NCBI GenBank assembly: GCA_019614645.1
Contig: JABWDB010000005.1
Span: forward strand, 16,915,001-16,979,000
Direction of reading: 5' to 3'
Source: Stratiolaelaps scimitus
Lineage: Eukaryota; Arthropoda; Arachnida; Mesostigmata; Laelapidae
DNA length: 64,000 nucleotides
Of the stretch, positions 40,621 to 52,627 are shown one piece after another (position 1 is the stretch's first letter; each line of letters starts with the position of its first letter). The notes beneath the pieces are model-generated. The model was not told the origin of the DNA. It did not search any database and worked only from the letters and a program-made list of their open reading frames with translations. A program made the position numbers and the translations under genes.

Positions 40621-40875
40621 TCGCTTGTGAAAGCATAAAGAAAATTGAAACTATGGAAAAGATTGCATGCCATTCTCGAGGTTTTTAAGCACAGTTTTGA
40701 GAACAGCTCTCTGAAGAATTCTTGTCCTCTGGGGAGAACAAACATTTTTCGGAGAGCTGCATCGCCTTATAAAGTCGCTGTTCATTGAGCTGTTTTCAAA
40801 ACTATGCTTGATTGGCATGCAATCTTTCCGAGAGTTCCTGTTTCCTTTATGTTTATTCTTTCTTCTCACAAGCGA
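40621..40875. mobile_element. Foldback MITE with TA target-site duplication
   Basis: The two ends are perfect inverted repeats (tcgcttgtga at 40621 and its complement at 40866-40875), each flanked by TA as in Tc1/mariner-type insertions. Complementarity continues inward with interruptions for about 90 bases: left arm 40621-40713, right arm 40783-40875. Both arms share gattgcatgcca and the core agttttgaaaacagctc with few changes. There is no coding capacity. If transcribed, it would fold into a long imperfect hairpin. Confidence 0.85.
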
Positions 40876-41760
40876 TAAAGATCATTATATGTGGAAAACC
40901 TATTCGGCCGTTTATAGGAGACGTTGCAACAGTGCATGCAGGGAGTAACACAATCCAGGTCGGTCACGTTTTCGGATCCCCATTATAAAGGACGTCGAAT
41001 TAATTAACTGTTGACATAATTCATGTATATATATATATATATATATCGTTTCGTTGGGCGACCAATTGAGCAGCGTGTATATGCTTTTATACGATTTTCG
41101 TCATACCTTAAGTATCATCATCCGTACGTTTGTGTAATAAACTTGTATTGTGGGGGGAGTGCTGACAGGCATCCATAAAATGCAACTGTCCTGGCGAGAT
41201 ATTATATTTATTCTATATACGCAGATAGGACGAGCAGCTCTCTTGATATTCAATACTCTCAAGCAATACAATAGTAGCATGTGGGTTGCAAGAGTTCCTC
41301 GTCGAAGGCGCCCCTCATCCGCAATTCGCTCAGGGTGCTCCTCAGGAGGCGGGGAGAGGGTAGACCACTTCAGCAGGCCTGTTCTCCATCGCAGGTAAAT
41401 TAAATAACTGGCCTGCATTGAGTTTCCTCGTCGTGAAGAGACGTGGCGCTGCGAACACAGCGCGATTCCAGGGCGTCGCTCAAGCGCGCCTGACTTACAG
41501 TCGACCGAAGACGGCGAGACTGTGTCCAGCCGGTGTCATTTGAGCTCGACAAGCCGTCTGGAAGGGAGGTGTTGTTCAGAACGACGACATGACATCACTG
41601 TGGTGCCCGCAATCTGTTCAAGTATAGCAGTAGTGTAAACTAGCAGGGTGAATATCGTGAACTGTGTGAATACAGCTTTTTCCTCGTTTTTGTGAAGGGT
41701 TCGCGACGACGACCAGTACCCCACCACACTCTCGGACGGGGTTCATTCACATCAAGTATA

Positions 41761-42606
41761 ATGATGCTAACGCGACTGCTACCCCCGCGGGACCCGCGAA
41801 CCGTCAGCTGGTTCGGTGCCGGTGACTGGACAACTCTTCTCTACATTCTCGGCATATACATCGGTGTCGTCAAAGTTCTCCTACCGCAGCATATGGCCAA
41901 TCGTAAAGAATTCAAAATACTCGGCATTATCCGCCTCTACAACCTACTGCTGGTAGCAATCAACGCATACTTCTTCTACAGTATTGCCACGCGCACTTAT
42001 TTCGGCGGAGGCTATAACTGGCTCTGCCAGGGTCTGGGCTACAAGGACCGCGAGGACCCAAGCGTGATCCAACTGAATTACTACTATATGTTTGTTCGAA
42101 TTTTCGAATTTCTCGACACGGTCTTCTTTGTGCTTCGCAAGAAGTTTAATCAAGCAAGCGTCCTGAACGTCTCACATCATTGTATCGCTGTTGCCCTGCC
42201 GTGGTACGGACTCGCCTATGGAATGGATGGCCAGATCTGTCTGATGGTTCTGATCAATATGGCCGTTCACGTTATCATGTATTCATATTACTTCCTCGCA
42301 TCGTTCCCAGCCGTTCAGCCGTACCTTGGCTGGAAACGCTACCTGACCTTAATACAGATTGTGCAGTTTGCTGTTGTTGTCGGACACATGTCTGTGCCAA
42401 TCGTGTACAACTGTGGTTTTCCCGTTCAGAGCTCAATTCTCGTCATTTCGACGTATATATACTTCCTCGCCATGTTCACAGCGTTCTACGGCAGCACGTA
42501 CAAGAAGCGAAGTCGTTCGAAGTTGACGACGTCCGATCAATTCGCCAATGTGTCGAATCACGGTGACGTCGCACGAAATAACGGTAGTTCCTTAAAAGTG
42601 GCTTAG
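41761..42606 (+). CDS. ELOVL-family very-long-chain fatty-acid elongase, paralogue A
   Basis: ELOVL enzymes catalyse the condensation of acyl-CoA with malonyl-CoA in the ER membrane, the first step of chain elongation. This is a single uninterrupted frame of 281 residues with about seven hydrophobic segments. Family boxes: EFLDTVFFVLRKK (the ExxDT box), HVIMYSYY (HxxMYxYY) and LTLIQIVQF (TxxQxxQ-like). The usual HxxHH box reads NVSHH, so its first histidine is Asn. The C terminus ends SSLKVA with Lys at -3, compatible with an ER retrieval signal. An in-frame ATG at 41692 would add 23 residues; I prefer 41761 because all three paralogues start within a few residues of (P)xRDPRT. It is close to B (47048) and C (63095) in sequence. 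The lack of introns may reflect the ancestral structure or retroposition. Confidence 0.95.
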   Translation: MMLTRLLPPRDPRTVSWFGAGDWTTLLYILGIYIGVVKVLLPQHMANRKEFKILGIIRLYNLLLVAINAYFFYSIATRTYFGGGYNWLCQGLGYKDREDPSVIQLNYYYMFVRIFEFLDTVFFVLRKKFNQASVLNVSHHCIAVALPWYGLAYGMDGQICLMVLINMAVHVIMYSYYFLASFPAVQPYLGWKRYLTLIQIVQFAVVVGHMSVPIVYNCGFPVQSSILVISTYIYFLAMFTAFYGSTYKKRSRSKLTTSDQFANVSNHGDVARNNGSSLKVA

Positions 42607-45600
42607 GTCTTTAGATCAATTAAGATTGGCTTGGCAAGCAGCAAATCAGCGTTAACAAATCGATATGTAGACAAGTGTAGAATCTATGTGTTGAATTAAC
42701 GTATACTATCGTGACGTACATAGCATTGTCCAGCAAATAGTCGATCTGTTCATGATTACTCCTACTGTTCGTGTAGCCGCTGGCAGTGCATACATTCACG
42801 TCTGGTGAAGTTAGTACAAAAAAAACAAAAACTCGCAATCGAATATGCAGTAGTAGTAGTGGTAGTTCCTTTTGCGCATACTGAACGAGAAATTCACGTC
42901 GTTCATGTACTTTTCGTAATAATAATAATTTATTATCCAGAATTGCATCTATTTATCGTTTTACCGTCACGTCTGTAACAGACTATCTAGCGGGCCTTGT
43001 CGTAAGACCGACCGTAGATAATCTGTAAACTGTTGCTGTGGCTGTCTCGACGTATGTTGCGATTACCACCGGAGTATACCCGAACCGACGGCTTCCACCC
43101 GAGGCATAACAACAGTCGACAGGAATAAATACCCATGGCAGCAGTACGCGAACATGATGAAAGCAACCAAAGCGTAACAAACTATTGTATAACTATACTC
43201 AGCCGGCAACGGGGAGGCTAATTCCCCTTTGCAACGTTATCTCGGAAGATGATAACTGACACGTGCTGTCGCTCACTGGTGTTGAGCGAGCAGGTGTCGA
43301 TCACGTGACGGACGCCATCTCGAAAGAAGTTCAGAAGTCAAACGAGAGTTGAAGAATGGAACAGTTTGTCCGTGTTATATAAAATATCTAATCACTTGTG
43401 TTCAATGGGTAGGTTTGTGCATCCATGAACATTTCTAATGCTAAACTACAATGAGAGCATAAGCACATTGAAGGGCGAGGGAACCGGTGAAAGTTACAAT
43501 TTATAATGAGTGCATTGGGTTAACCTGATTAACTTACTGGTCGGTTATAAGTTGTCCACCAGTTAGCTAATTGGAATGAAAACTCAATAAAAATAATAGT
43601 GTCGTGAAGGCAAAAACAGCTCTGTGTTCTCTAATTATTCATAAAACAATATGTCGTTGTCAGCGTGGCATATATTTAACATCCGTTCTTTGCGCACGAC
43701 GACTTGACGATCGCAGCACAAAGAATAAATGGTGGCTGAGCAAGGGATTTATATTAGTCAAATATAAATGTGGGCGACAAGTGTACACGCTGAACGTTAA
43801 AATACATTGAAGAATACCCTCCTCGCTATATATTTTTAATATAATTTTTAGAAAAAGATGGCCCGCCACTACCCTAATACTTAAGCGGGTGACCAAAATA
43901 GAAATTGCGTTACCCCTTTGGATATCGAAAGAAAATCTTTGCATTAATAATTCGGTTGTAGGTGATTCTCCTGTGGGGGACGACAGCCCTTCTCCTAATA
44001 CCAGTAAAAAGTTTACAGTGGCCTGTTTATAGTAGTCTGTCTTAAATCGTGACTTGTCAATGAAATGACGAGTCAGAGTACACCAAATTACTCGACTGTT
44101 GAAACTGTGAAACAGGCTAATTGTGCAGATGGTGAAAAAAATCTACAAATCCATGGTAGAAATTTTAAATGTTGAATATTGGGTGCAGGTGCATGATTTC
44201 GATAGGTAATTTAATAGGTCCTGTATGAGTCTCTCCAGGTAGCAATGCAATTTCAGCACTAGATTATAGACACGTACGGCGTTCAATTGCAAAATTCAAA
44301 ATTGCAATGGGCATCTGTTACAGAAATGACACTGGAAGTTAACTGAGAATTTGTTCAAAATAAAATCCGCCATCGCTTGGAATTCTGCCCGAAGTATGAT
44401 GAACATTTTGTGGCCGGTTATGATAAGGAAACTGCAAGACATCAATTAAATAAAGGAAGGACATCCCGATGCTAGGAATTTCTGGCCGACTCGAGCCTTT
44501 CAGGTACAATCCGCGTAATGCTACTACAGGCTCAAAACTGCTACTCTATCGGGCCTCCGACATATCCAATAGGAGACGCTTGTCGCCAAGGCAGCTTGAA
44601 TGACAGGCACTGTCACTGACTGAATAGTTGTGATGAACCGCAGGTCGCGAATCTTGTCACGATATATGTGTATTCAACGACGAATGCTCTGTGTGGAAAT
44701 AAAACGTTGGGGCTCAATCAGCGAACATCATAGGTAGATAGTTTTAGCTTTGCCTTCAAACATCTTACGAGTTGGTTGATTTCACGTTTGCTTGGTACTA
44801 AGGCACTAAGGTAATTTTGATATGACAAAATTTGGGTACTTGGTAAAAGACCCAAATTGCCTCTTAGACCAGGTTTGTAATTGGCAGCTCGAAATGTAGG
44901 AACTGTGTTAAAAGTGTGTGGTTTTACCATACTAGAAAACTTATATGTAAGACAAAGACACCTTTGTTACATCGAAGAGGTGGTACACATTTATACGAGT
45001 GATTATATGACTATTATAACAGTGCTGATTTTCGTAAGTGTACTGACACCTAAAAGTCGCTTCCTAAGGCTCGCAGCAAACGTCAGATCATCCCAGAGAG
45101 CAAAGATTTTATTTAACATTTTAGTGCGCGCACCTTCCCTGGTCCGCGCGATGTATGCCAACTTTGCGTAAAGTTGGGACGAAATTCAATTCACAGCGTA
45201 TTTGACAAAGCAATTTGGTTGTCGTCGCTGAAACCAGCGGATATCCACAGTGTTGCGCAAATTCTGCGGCAGTTCTATTCGAGTTTAGTAGAGATTTTTA
45301 TCATCATCTTTATATCATTGTTATTATTATTACTATTATTACTATTATGAGGGAAAGGCTGCTTAAATATGATTTTCTTACGTGCTGCGTCCACATGTGT
45401 TGAGAGTTGATATCTCAGATGATTCCTAAACGTCGACCATCATTGTGTCCCGTGATACGGTCATGGTAATGCCGAATCGGAATTTCGCTCACCAAAGATT
45501 CCAGGCTTCATCAGCGGACTCTTGAGTAATTTACAATTCTACTAATCATCGTCGATACTTTCAGGCAATAGGAGTTATTTACTGTTAGTTCGCTAATGAC

Positions 45601-47047
45601 AGAAAACCATGAGTGGATAATCATCTCGTTGCATCGATGTTCTCGACAACGTCGAACGTAGATTGAAATGTGCTTCTCTGGGCTTGAACTAATACGATTT
45701 TGTCAGGCGGTTCGAGCACATCAAATACACGCTCTGTCTATTGAGCAGCAACGTAGTGCATCTCTATCGGTCACTACAAAAACTAGCGCAAATCGCGAGG
45801 CCCGATAAGTCGCGAGGCAAAGCATCCCGATAAGTTGTCTCTGCATGTGGCTTTTCTTGGGCAGTGGCGTATTGTGTCGTATGCTAATGTCGACGTGACC
45901 ACTCGCTAGATGCCTAGATAAAGGCCAAACTACAAAGGTGGGTCTGCATGAGATTGTTTTGACTACATTTGAATAAATGTTTGGGTCAGTAGGGCTCATG
46001 AGAACAGAACGAGATGTATAACGGTTTAACACACACAACACAGACAAACAATTGTCAGTATTGTTACACTTTGAACAATCAACTTCTAGAGCACAGATTT
46101 CACAATGAGGATTTAAAGGTGAACATTAAGAGTTTAAGTGTGAAATAAAAAAAAGACGATTGGCGCTTATGCGATGGTATAGTCATAGTGGATAAGATTT
46201 TCTTCAAACAACCGTCCGACTGCTGGAGATTTGCTCCATAATCAACCAACAAACTTGGCAAGTTAGTAAGCTGTCCAATATTTTCGATTGTATACGAGAT
46301 TGAATATCTAGTGTGATGTTGTACATAACGGAGACAGCCGCAGGTGTCAACGGTCAAAGAAGAAGTGTTTAACTACTAGCGGTGATAATTCCCGTCTGAA
46401 ATTATTTTTGCCGTTATCTTTAGGATTGCGTATTATCAGCTACGTTCCCACGCGTGTGATTCAGAGATTACCTTTTGACGACTTCTTATCGCTGTACCCA
46501 TTATGCAAATTAGATCAAGAGTACGATTTTTGGCTAGTGTTGATGGCTTATGTTCGTTAATGCTTTTGCACATGTATTCAGGAATCACCCAGGTTAAAGC
46601 TATATGCAGTTTTTTTAGGAACGTGTTTTTGACTAACACGTGAACTGATGCTATTCATACATTGGCTTGTACACGGTGTTCATAATGACTATATGGACAA
46701 AAACAACGCGCAGGTGGGATACTATTAAATGGCGAAGTTGTAATTACTTACTTTTTATGGCATTTCAGTGCTGCCAAATTGACCGTTGAACCTGTCCCTT
46801 CTACATTGTGAAATATTTGCTCACACGTCTCGCGCACAGTCCCATTCATCTCGTGGATTCGAACACCAATTGAGGCTACTCGCCTTTAGCCCCTACCGTC
46901 AAGTCGTGCGCTATCCACAATTTCCAATTCGTCCGACCTTGCTACCCTAAAAGTCAGACGAGGCACGCACGCATTCAAGGTACAGAATAGCGTTAGTACA
47001 CCTGAACTACCCACGGAGTATACAGAAGCGTCATTTCTACGTAGACA
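42607..47047. other. Intergenic DNA between elongases A and B
   Basis: AT-rich, with 3' flank of paralogue A at the left. I found no conserved frame or elongase pseudogene. Short ATT runs occur at 42.92 and 45.32 kb. Confidence 0.5.
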
Positions 47048-47890
47048 ATGGCGTTAGCACAATTTCTGCCTGATCGGGATCCCCGCACGGCCGGCTGGTT
47101 TGGCTATGCGGAGTGGAAGATGCTAGTCTACATTATTGGCATTTACGTCGGCGTGGTAAAGCTTCTACTCCCACAATATATGGCCAGTCGGAAAGAGTAC
47201 AAACTTCTCGGCCTCATACGCGTGTACAACCTAATATTGATTCTTATAAACGTCGTCTTCTTGTACAATCTCGCGACACGGACGTACTTTGGCGGCGGAT
47301 ACAACTGGCTCTGCCAGGGCCTACGAAGGGAGAGCCCTGATCTGAGCGTCCTGCAGCTCCATTACAGTTATACGTTTCTTCGAATTTTCGAGTTCCTCGA
47401 TACGGTATTCTTCGTGCTGCGCAAGAAATATAGCCAGGCCAACGTCCTCCACATTTCCCATCACTGTATCGCTATCATACTGCCGTGGTACGGCCTCGTC
47501 TACGGTATCGACGGTCAGATCTGTGGTATGGTCGTGTTCAATATGACGGAACAGATCCTCATGTACACCTATTATTTTCTCGCTTCGTTTCCGTTCTTTC
47601 GGCCATACCTCGGCTGGAAACGCTACCTGACGATATTTCAAATTGTACAGTTCGCCGCCGTCGGCATTCATATGGCCGTGCCTCTCTTCTACGAGTGCGG
47701 CTATCCAGCACAAAACTCACTCCTCGTTGTGGCTGCCTATGTATATTTTCTGCTTATGTTCCGTGTCTTCTATGCCAGCACGTACCAGAAGAGGACTTCG
47801 AGAACGGGGGGTAAAACTCAAGACAATTCACATATCGACGAATTTGCTCGGTCTCTCGACGAAACTGAGAGTTTGCTAAAAGTCGCATAA
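47048..47890 (+). CDS. ELOVL-family elongase, paralogue B
   Basis: An uninterrupted frame of 280 residues, collinear with paralogue A from DPRTAGWF to the C-terminal SLLKVA. It keeps the canonical HxxHH box (HISHH), the ExxDT box (EFLDTVFFVLRKK) and the TxxQxxQ-like segment (LTIFQIVQF). In the second histidine box, however, MAVHVIMYSYY of A and C is replaced by MTEQILMYTYY, putting Gln where His is expected. In the published ELOVL7 structure, as I recall it, this histidine and one of HxxHH react with the acyl substrate, so activity may be altered or lost. The frame is otherwise undamaged, which argues against a simple pseudogene. The ATG at 47048 follows an A at -3 and aligns with the starts of the other copies. 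Confidence 0.95.
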   Translation: MALAQFLPDRDPRTAGWFGYAEWKMLVYIIGIYVGVVKLLLPQYMASRKEYKLLGLIRVYNLILILINVVFLYNLATRTYFGGGYNWLCQGLRRESPDLSVLQLHYSYTFLRIFEFLDTVFFVLRKKYSQANVLHISHHCIAIILPWYGLVYGIDGQICGMVVFNMTEQILMYTYYFLASFPFFRPYLGWKRYLTIFQIVQFAAVGIHMAVPLFYECGYPAQNSLLVVAAYVYFLLMFRVFYASTYQKRTSRTGGKTQDNSHIDEFARSLDETESLLKVA

Positions 47891-49260
47891 TGCTATAGTT
47901 TTTATTTTTATAATGAATTAATAGACATTTTCTTATTAGTCAAAGGGTGCGTGTTAATTAATCCATTGATTTAGGCCAGAAACACAATGTTTAACGTGCC
48001 ACTAACAATAAAAAAACTCCCATATCTATGCTATCTTCCTCTTGCAGTAGTCTCTCGTTGTTGTCGGGATTTGTGACAAATGAACTTCATTCTTCGACAT
48101 CTGCACGTTGCTTCTATTTAACTAGTGCCTTAGCCAGCTATATTGTGACTGTTCCCGGATTACATACAAGCATGCTCCGATACCGTGGCAAGAAGGGATC
48201 CTGTTTGTTCAGAGAGCAAGTTTCAGCCTGCGAAACGCCCAGTCTACCCCTGTGACGGCTTCTGTCCCTAGCTGTCCTTTGAGAAAATAACAGATATCGC
48301 AGGACGGCTATCACAAACGAATCTCACCATCTACTCAGTTACGTATCTCCCACACTATATCGATCGGTTCGCAAAATACAGGATGCACCCACGTCGAAAT
48401 ATGAATTATCCGCTGAAACAGGGATAAAATCCTCCTCCGGGGATAAACATGTCAGCGAAACGCACTCCCCATATGACCTGATCCACCAGGGAATTCTCTC
48501 TGTTGGTTGTCAATCCATCTCAGGAGAAGCATCTTGAGTAAGATACGTACACGTAAAGGTAATAAAAATCGTGGTCGGCACCGGCGTCGTTATTGATTTA
48601 TTTATCTTCTCGTAAAAGACGCCGGCAGCAGAAAGCGTCTCCAATTTCTTTTGTGTTCGTATACCAGTGAGCTGTACTTTTTTTCGATTGGACATATCCG
48701 GAACACACTTTCCTCAGTCACAGCAATACCGTGAAATTTGCCAATAACAAAATATGAGTAGAGTAGATATAATTTCAGAGTGGACGTATACTTGTCAACG
48801 TATGACGATGACAAAACGTATCCTGATGATGGCGGCAAAAATCTCTGAACTTTTCTCACGCTTGTCCCGGTAATTGAAATTCGGAAAATAGATAGAGTGC
48901 AGTATCGGGGTGATATGTGATATTCATCGGCATTGGCGTTTTGTTTTTAAGGCATTTTAGTTCAGTTGTATGACTCATGCGCCATAGCAGAATATCAGTA
49001 GAAAGTAGTATCGCAGCAGAATATACTACAGTATAATATACTAGTCAGTCTGACGCATTGGCGCTTCCAGCTCTTCGCGCTGATGATGGACGGCGCGACC
49101 ATCGAAGAGTTGCAGGCTTTTTTTTTCTTAGAAAAGAGGGAAAGCGGAGACTTCCCTGACGCCTGCGCCATTAAGGATTAATCGTCCATTTAGTAAATAA
49201 CTCCGCGTTGAGTTTTCATGCCACATACTGACGGCTTCATTGATTCGCCCTAATTACCTA
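47891..49260. other. Intergenic DNA right of elongase B
   Basis: This is the 3' flank of paralogue B and AT-rich DNA. No conserved frame or repeat was recognised. Confidence 0.5.
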
Positions 49261-50344
49261 TTAGGTTGCCCCAAATATAATGAGACACGTACAAATTTCA
49301 ATATCGGCTAAACTAAGTAAGGTAAAACAAGGATTTTTTAGCATGAGCTAGAGGTATCCACCTCTTTTATTTATACGCTGGTCCAGAGTTCTGGCAGCCT
49401 TCTAACGACTAGGTATGCACCATTTCGATTACCATTCGTAACTTCGTTATTTAAGGCCTCTCGGAGTAAATAGATGTTTGCAGATGTTTGTTAAGCCAGG
49501 ACGTAAGTTAATGAGTTCATTTTTTCTTTTGAGCCCAAAATCTCGTAGTAGCAAATTCCGTCTAAATCCATGGCAAGTGCTACCATTACTTTAGGCTCGA
49601 ATCTATTGGTGCTGCTACGGCCATTACCTGTTCACCTGGTCATAGCCATTGTTTCACTAGATCTTTATCCGGTCCCCCATACAGGGTGACCCAAGTCTCG
49701 CCCGCTGCAACGGTATACTCTAAGTGACTGCCAACGGTATACTCTAGTGGCTGCCTATATATTCAAATTGTTTCGCAAACACTCCTCACGCATTTTCAGT
49801 TGGCCAGGACCGAGTTAATGAGAGACCCATTTTGCACTTTTTTCTGCATCCTCAGATTATTTTTAATAATTCGACGACATGTTTGATGAGGTACGCCAAT
49901 TTTAGTAGACAAAGTCGTCAATGACCGCGCTCTAGTTTGCTCAAAAGCTTTTTCGATTATCTCGATCCGCTCGTCGAATCGAGATTCGGGAAGGGGTGGG
50001 CGCCCTCGATGTCTATTAATGTCCCAGCAGCCGTACCTAAACTGCGCACACCAACGGTACACCTGTCGTCGATTCAGGGCATTATGGCCGTGCACGCTAA
50101 CCAACCTTCGATGGATTTCAGCTAGACATTTCTTCTTTTGAAACATAAACCGGACACTTTTCTTGCCATTTCGAACGCTCAACGAAAGCCTGTCATTCTG
50201 GATGTTCTGGACAGCCTTGACCTCCCTCGAATCGAGAAGCTCTGCACGATACAGACTGTTCTTTTTTCAATTAGGATACTTAGGAGAACAATACCGAATG
50301 GCATCTCCTTTGCCATCATTCCCATTGAAAGACGCACAACCTGA
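49261..50344 (-). mobile_element. Degenerate mariner element
   Basis: The left end reads ttaggttgccccaaat, typical of mariner termini. The right end is its imperfect inverted copy (complement of tcaggttgtgcg, about 50333-50344). A TA precedes the left end. The transposase runs on the minus strand. The element is about 1.08 kb against roughly 1.3 kb for intact mariners, so internal deletions are likely. It contains a 24-bp local duplication near 49,708-49,755. Confidence 0.85.
49550..50182 (-). pseudogene. Mariner transposase relic
   Basis: The N-terminal part (50182-about 49796) has the paired helix-turn-helix DNA-binding region typical of mariner (IHRRLVSVHGHNALNRRQVY, then GRPP). Further on, in another frame near 49684-49698, ETWVT marks the second catalytic block, followed by an in-frame stop and VMVALAMDLDGICYYEI. 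The catalytic Asp expected just before ETW reads Gly. Stops, a frame change and the missing Asp show it cannot encode active transposase. Confidence 0.8.
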
Positions 50345-52627
50345 CGAAAGACGGATTTTGTAAGGCCGTTTACTATTAAAGAGTCTAGCCGCCATGCCCC
50401 AGCTTGTCGCCTCCCAGTCATCTGGGGTACGCTCCCTCGCGAGATCCAATCTCTCACCTCAGCAAAAACGAGTTCACTTGCGAAGTGAAGAAAGCTTCTA
50501 AAAATGTAACTATTTGTATATAAAAGAATTGTAGATATAATGTGTGCAATAAAATCTGTTCTGGTGGTGATGCAGCTCTAACAATATGGGCGTTTCCGTA
50601 GGATAGCCTCAATCGACTACTCCGGTGTTGTACACTGCACTGCGCATGTAACTTTTAGCATAGCTTTTATAGTCATATTTATTATGATATGTTACATACA
50701 CTATCTTACCATTATCTTTTCTATTTCGAGAAGTTAAGCATTGTGAAATTGCAGTTCCGATAATAAACCCTGATTTGAATTGAATTGAAAAAACTCATCT
50801 GCGATATTCTTAGCGTGTGCCATTTCAACATGACATTTCGACGATATCCGATCGGCATATAGCACAGGGGATCTACCACAAGGGTAAATGACAAATATAC
50901 ACGGAGACAAACAAATGCAAATGTACACCAATGCAAGCAAGGGGTAAGTCCAACATTTAAGAGATGAAGAGAGTTCACAGTTCTGAAAAATAAAACCATT
51001 CTCTTCATTTTTAACCGTCTTTCGAGACCATCCTCAGTGAACTCCGACAGAGATACTTGAGGGTACCATTGTTGCTTTCTTTCTAAGCGTAGATAAAATG
51101 ACGGTCTCGGTACTAACACAAATCAACCATCTATGTATAATAACAGATGGGGTTGATTCAATGAAATGGACGCCTCACGTCTTAATGGGCTCGCGAGCTC
51201 GTTTCTCTTACGTCTTTTTTTTAATGAACTTTCTGCTTGTATGCATGCTAAGCGATACGTCTGTTAAATAAATAAATATATAACAACTCTTATTTGTATG
51301 ACCACTCCAAAGCAGTCCCCTAAATGTTCTATTCGAAACGTCAAAGATTGTGTTGTATTTAACGAGTCCGCCATTTATGTCCGAGATATCTAAGCATCTT
51401 TGAATAGGTCGCGACTGTATACTCGTGTATACGACACCCGCTGGTTGAAGCCATTTAGTGTTTTATTGGGTTATCTAATAGATCGATCTTGTAGACCAGC
51501 TCGGTAAGTTTGAGTTGATCTCCTCAGATGTGAACTAAAGAAAAAGTGGATGAACGTGTATTTGCTGCATATAGCGATAGTCATCGTAGCATTAGCTCTG
51601 CCATTGTCAAGGGTACACTAGATAGGTGTATGAGAGACTATCATGGTAATAGCACCAACCCGTCATCGGACACAGTTCGGCTGTGCCAACTCTGACACAA
51701 GTCCGTTGCTTTCGAGGTATATATATATATATATATATATCTAAATGGTGTAACACATCATAGAGTAAATTTAGATAAATACCATGAAATTATGCAAATC
51801 TGGTTAAGATCTCTAACATCGTTAATATAACCTATGCTTGATTCCCGTTGGCGATCCCTTAGGTAAGTTTTCAACGCACAGCCCGACTTTTGAAGGTTTC
51901 GAAATTCGCCGAGCAGACGACCACTCACCTGATTGCACAAATCAACGATCTAGATCTATGCCGTGACCTTCCTAGGCGTAATTAAAGTTTAGATTAAAAT
52001 GGAACCACTCTTTGGAAGCTTCAACACACAAGAGATGTAGAATTAATTTACAATTCACACTATCTGAATAGAAAACGTGTAAAAATGTATGCGCACACAT
52101 ACAACACCAACCTAGAAAGGCACTCCAGTTTTTATACGATTTTTAAAAAATTGAAGAAAATTATGGCGTTTCATCAAACGCCAGCACTACACCCGGCATA
52201 AGTCGGATCCTCCGAGAGTAAATATGTTATGTGTAATCTGAAATTAGGCTAGTCAATGTAGATAGAATATAATATCATCTTAGATTGAACAGAGCATGAA
52301 CCGAGCGTCATTTGGGGTATTCCTGGTGACTTTAGATCGTTTCGTTGACTTTTTTTACGAGGCATCCTGTTTGATCGTATACATTCAATTGCCCTCTTTC
52401 TGTGACGGTTATCGAGGTTTTGAATTTCGCCCGCGCGCCATTATTTCAAACTGTGACCAAAAGTCTCCCTCAGGAGGATGGATCCAACACTTCCCGAACT
52501 CAACAATCTCAGCTTTCGACAATAAACATGACCACAACAAACAAAGACACCGATTCTACAGTGAACAGTGCGCTAGTTGGCACCTTCTGATCCGAAACTC
52601 TGTGGTGACTTTCGCCCGAGTGTCAAG
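50345..52627. other. AT-rich intergenic DNA
   Basis: A (TA)n tract lies at about 51718-51740. The right end is the 5' UTR or promoter of NDUFC2. I recognise no gene. A 132-codon minus-strand frame at 50721-51119 matches no family I know and may be chance. Confidence 0.5.

Larger units (their letters stand above)
36269..41760. other. Gene-poor interval between the reductase and the first elongase
   Basis: No conserved coding sequence is visible. The interval has TA microsatellites (37257-37274, 37644-37671, about 41024-41046), a dispersed repeat, a foldback MITE, and a GC-richer patch at 38.7-39.1 kb with two CRE palindromes nearby. GC-rich sequence at 41.28-41.70 kb, with a good donor (CGCAG|GTAAAT, about 41394), is probably the elongase 5' UTR or promoter. 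Confidence 0.5.

Noticed and set aside
43260..43307. Two CACGTG E-boxes 42 bp apart between elongases A and B
   Set aside because: CACGTG occurs at several other places in the window, so clustering is weak evidence.
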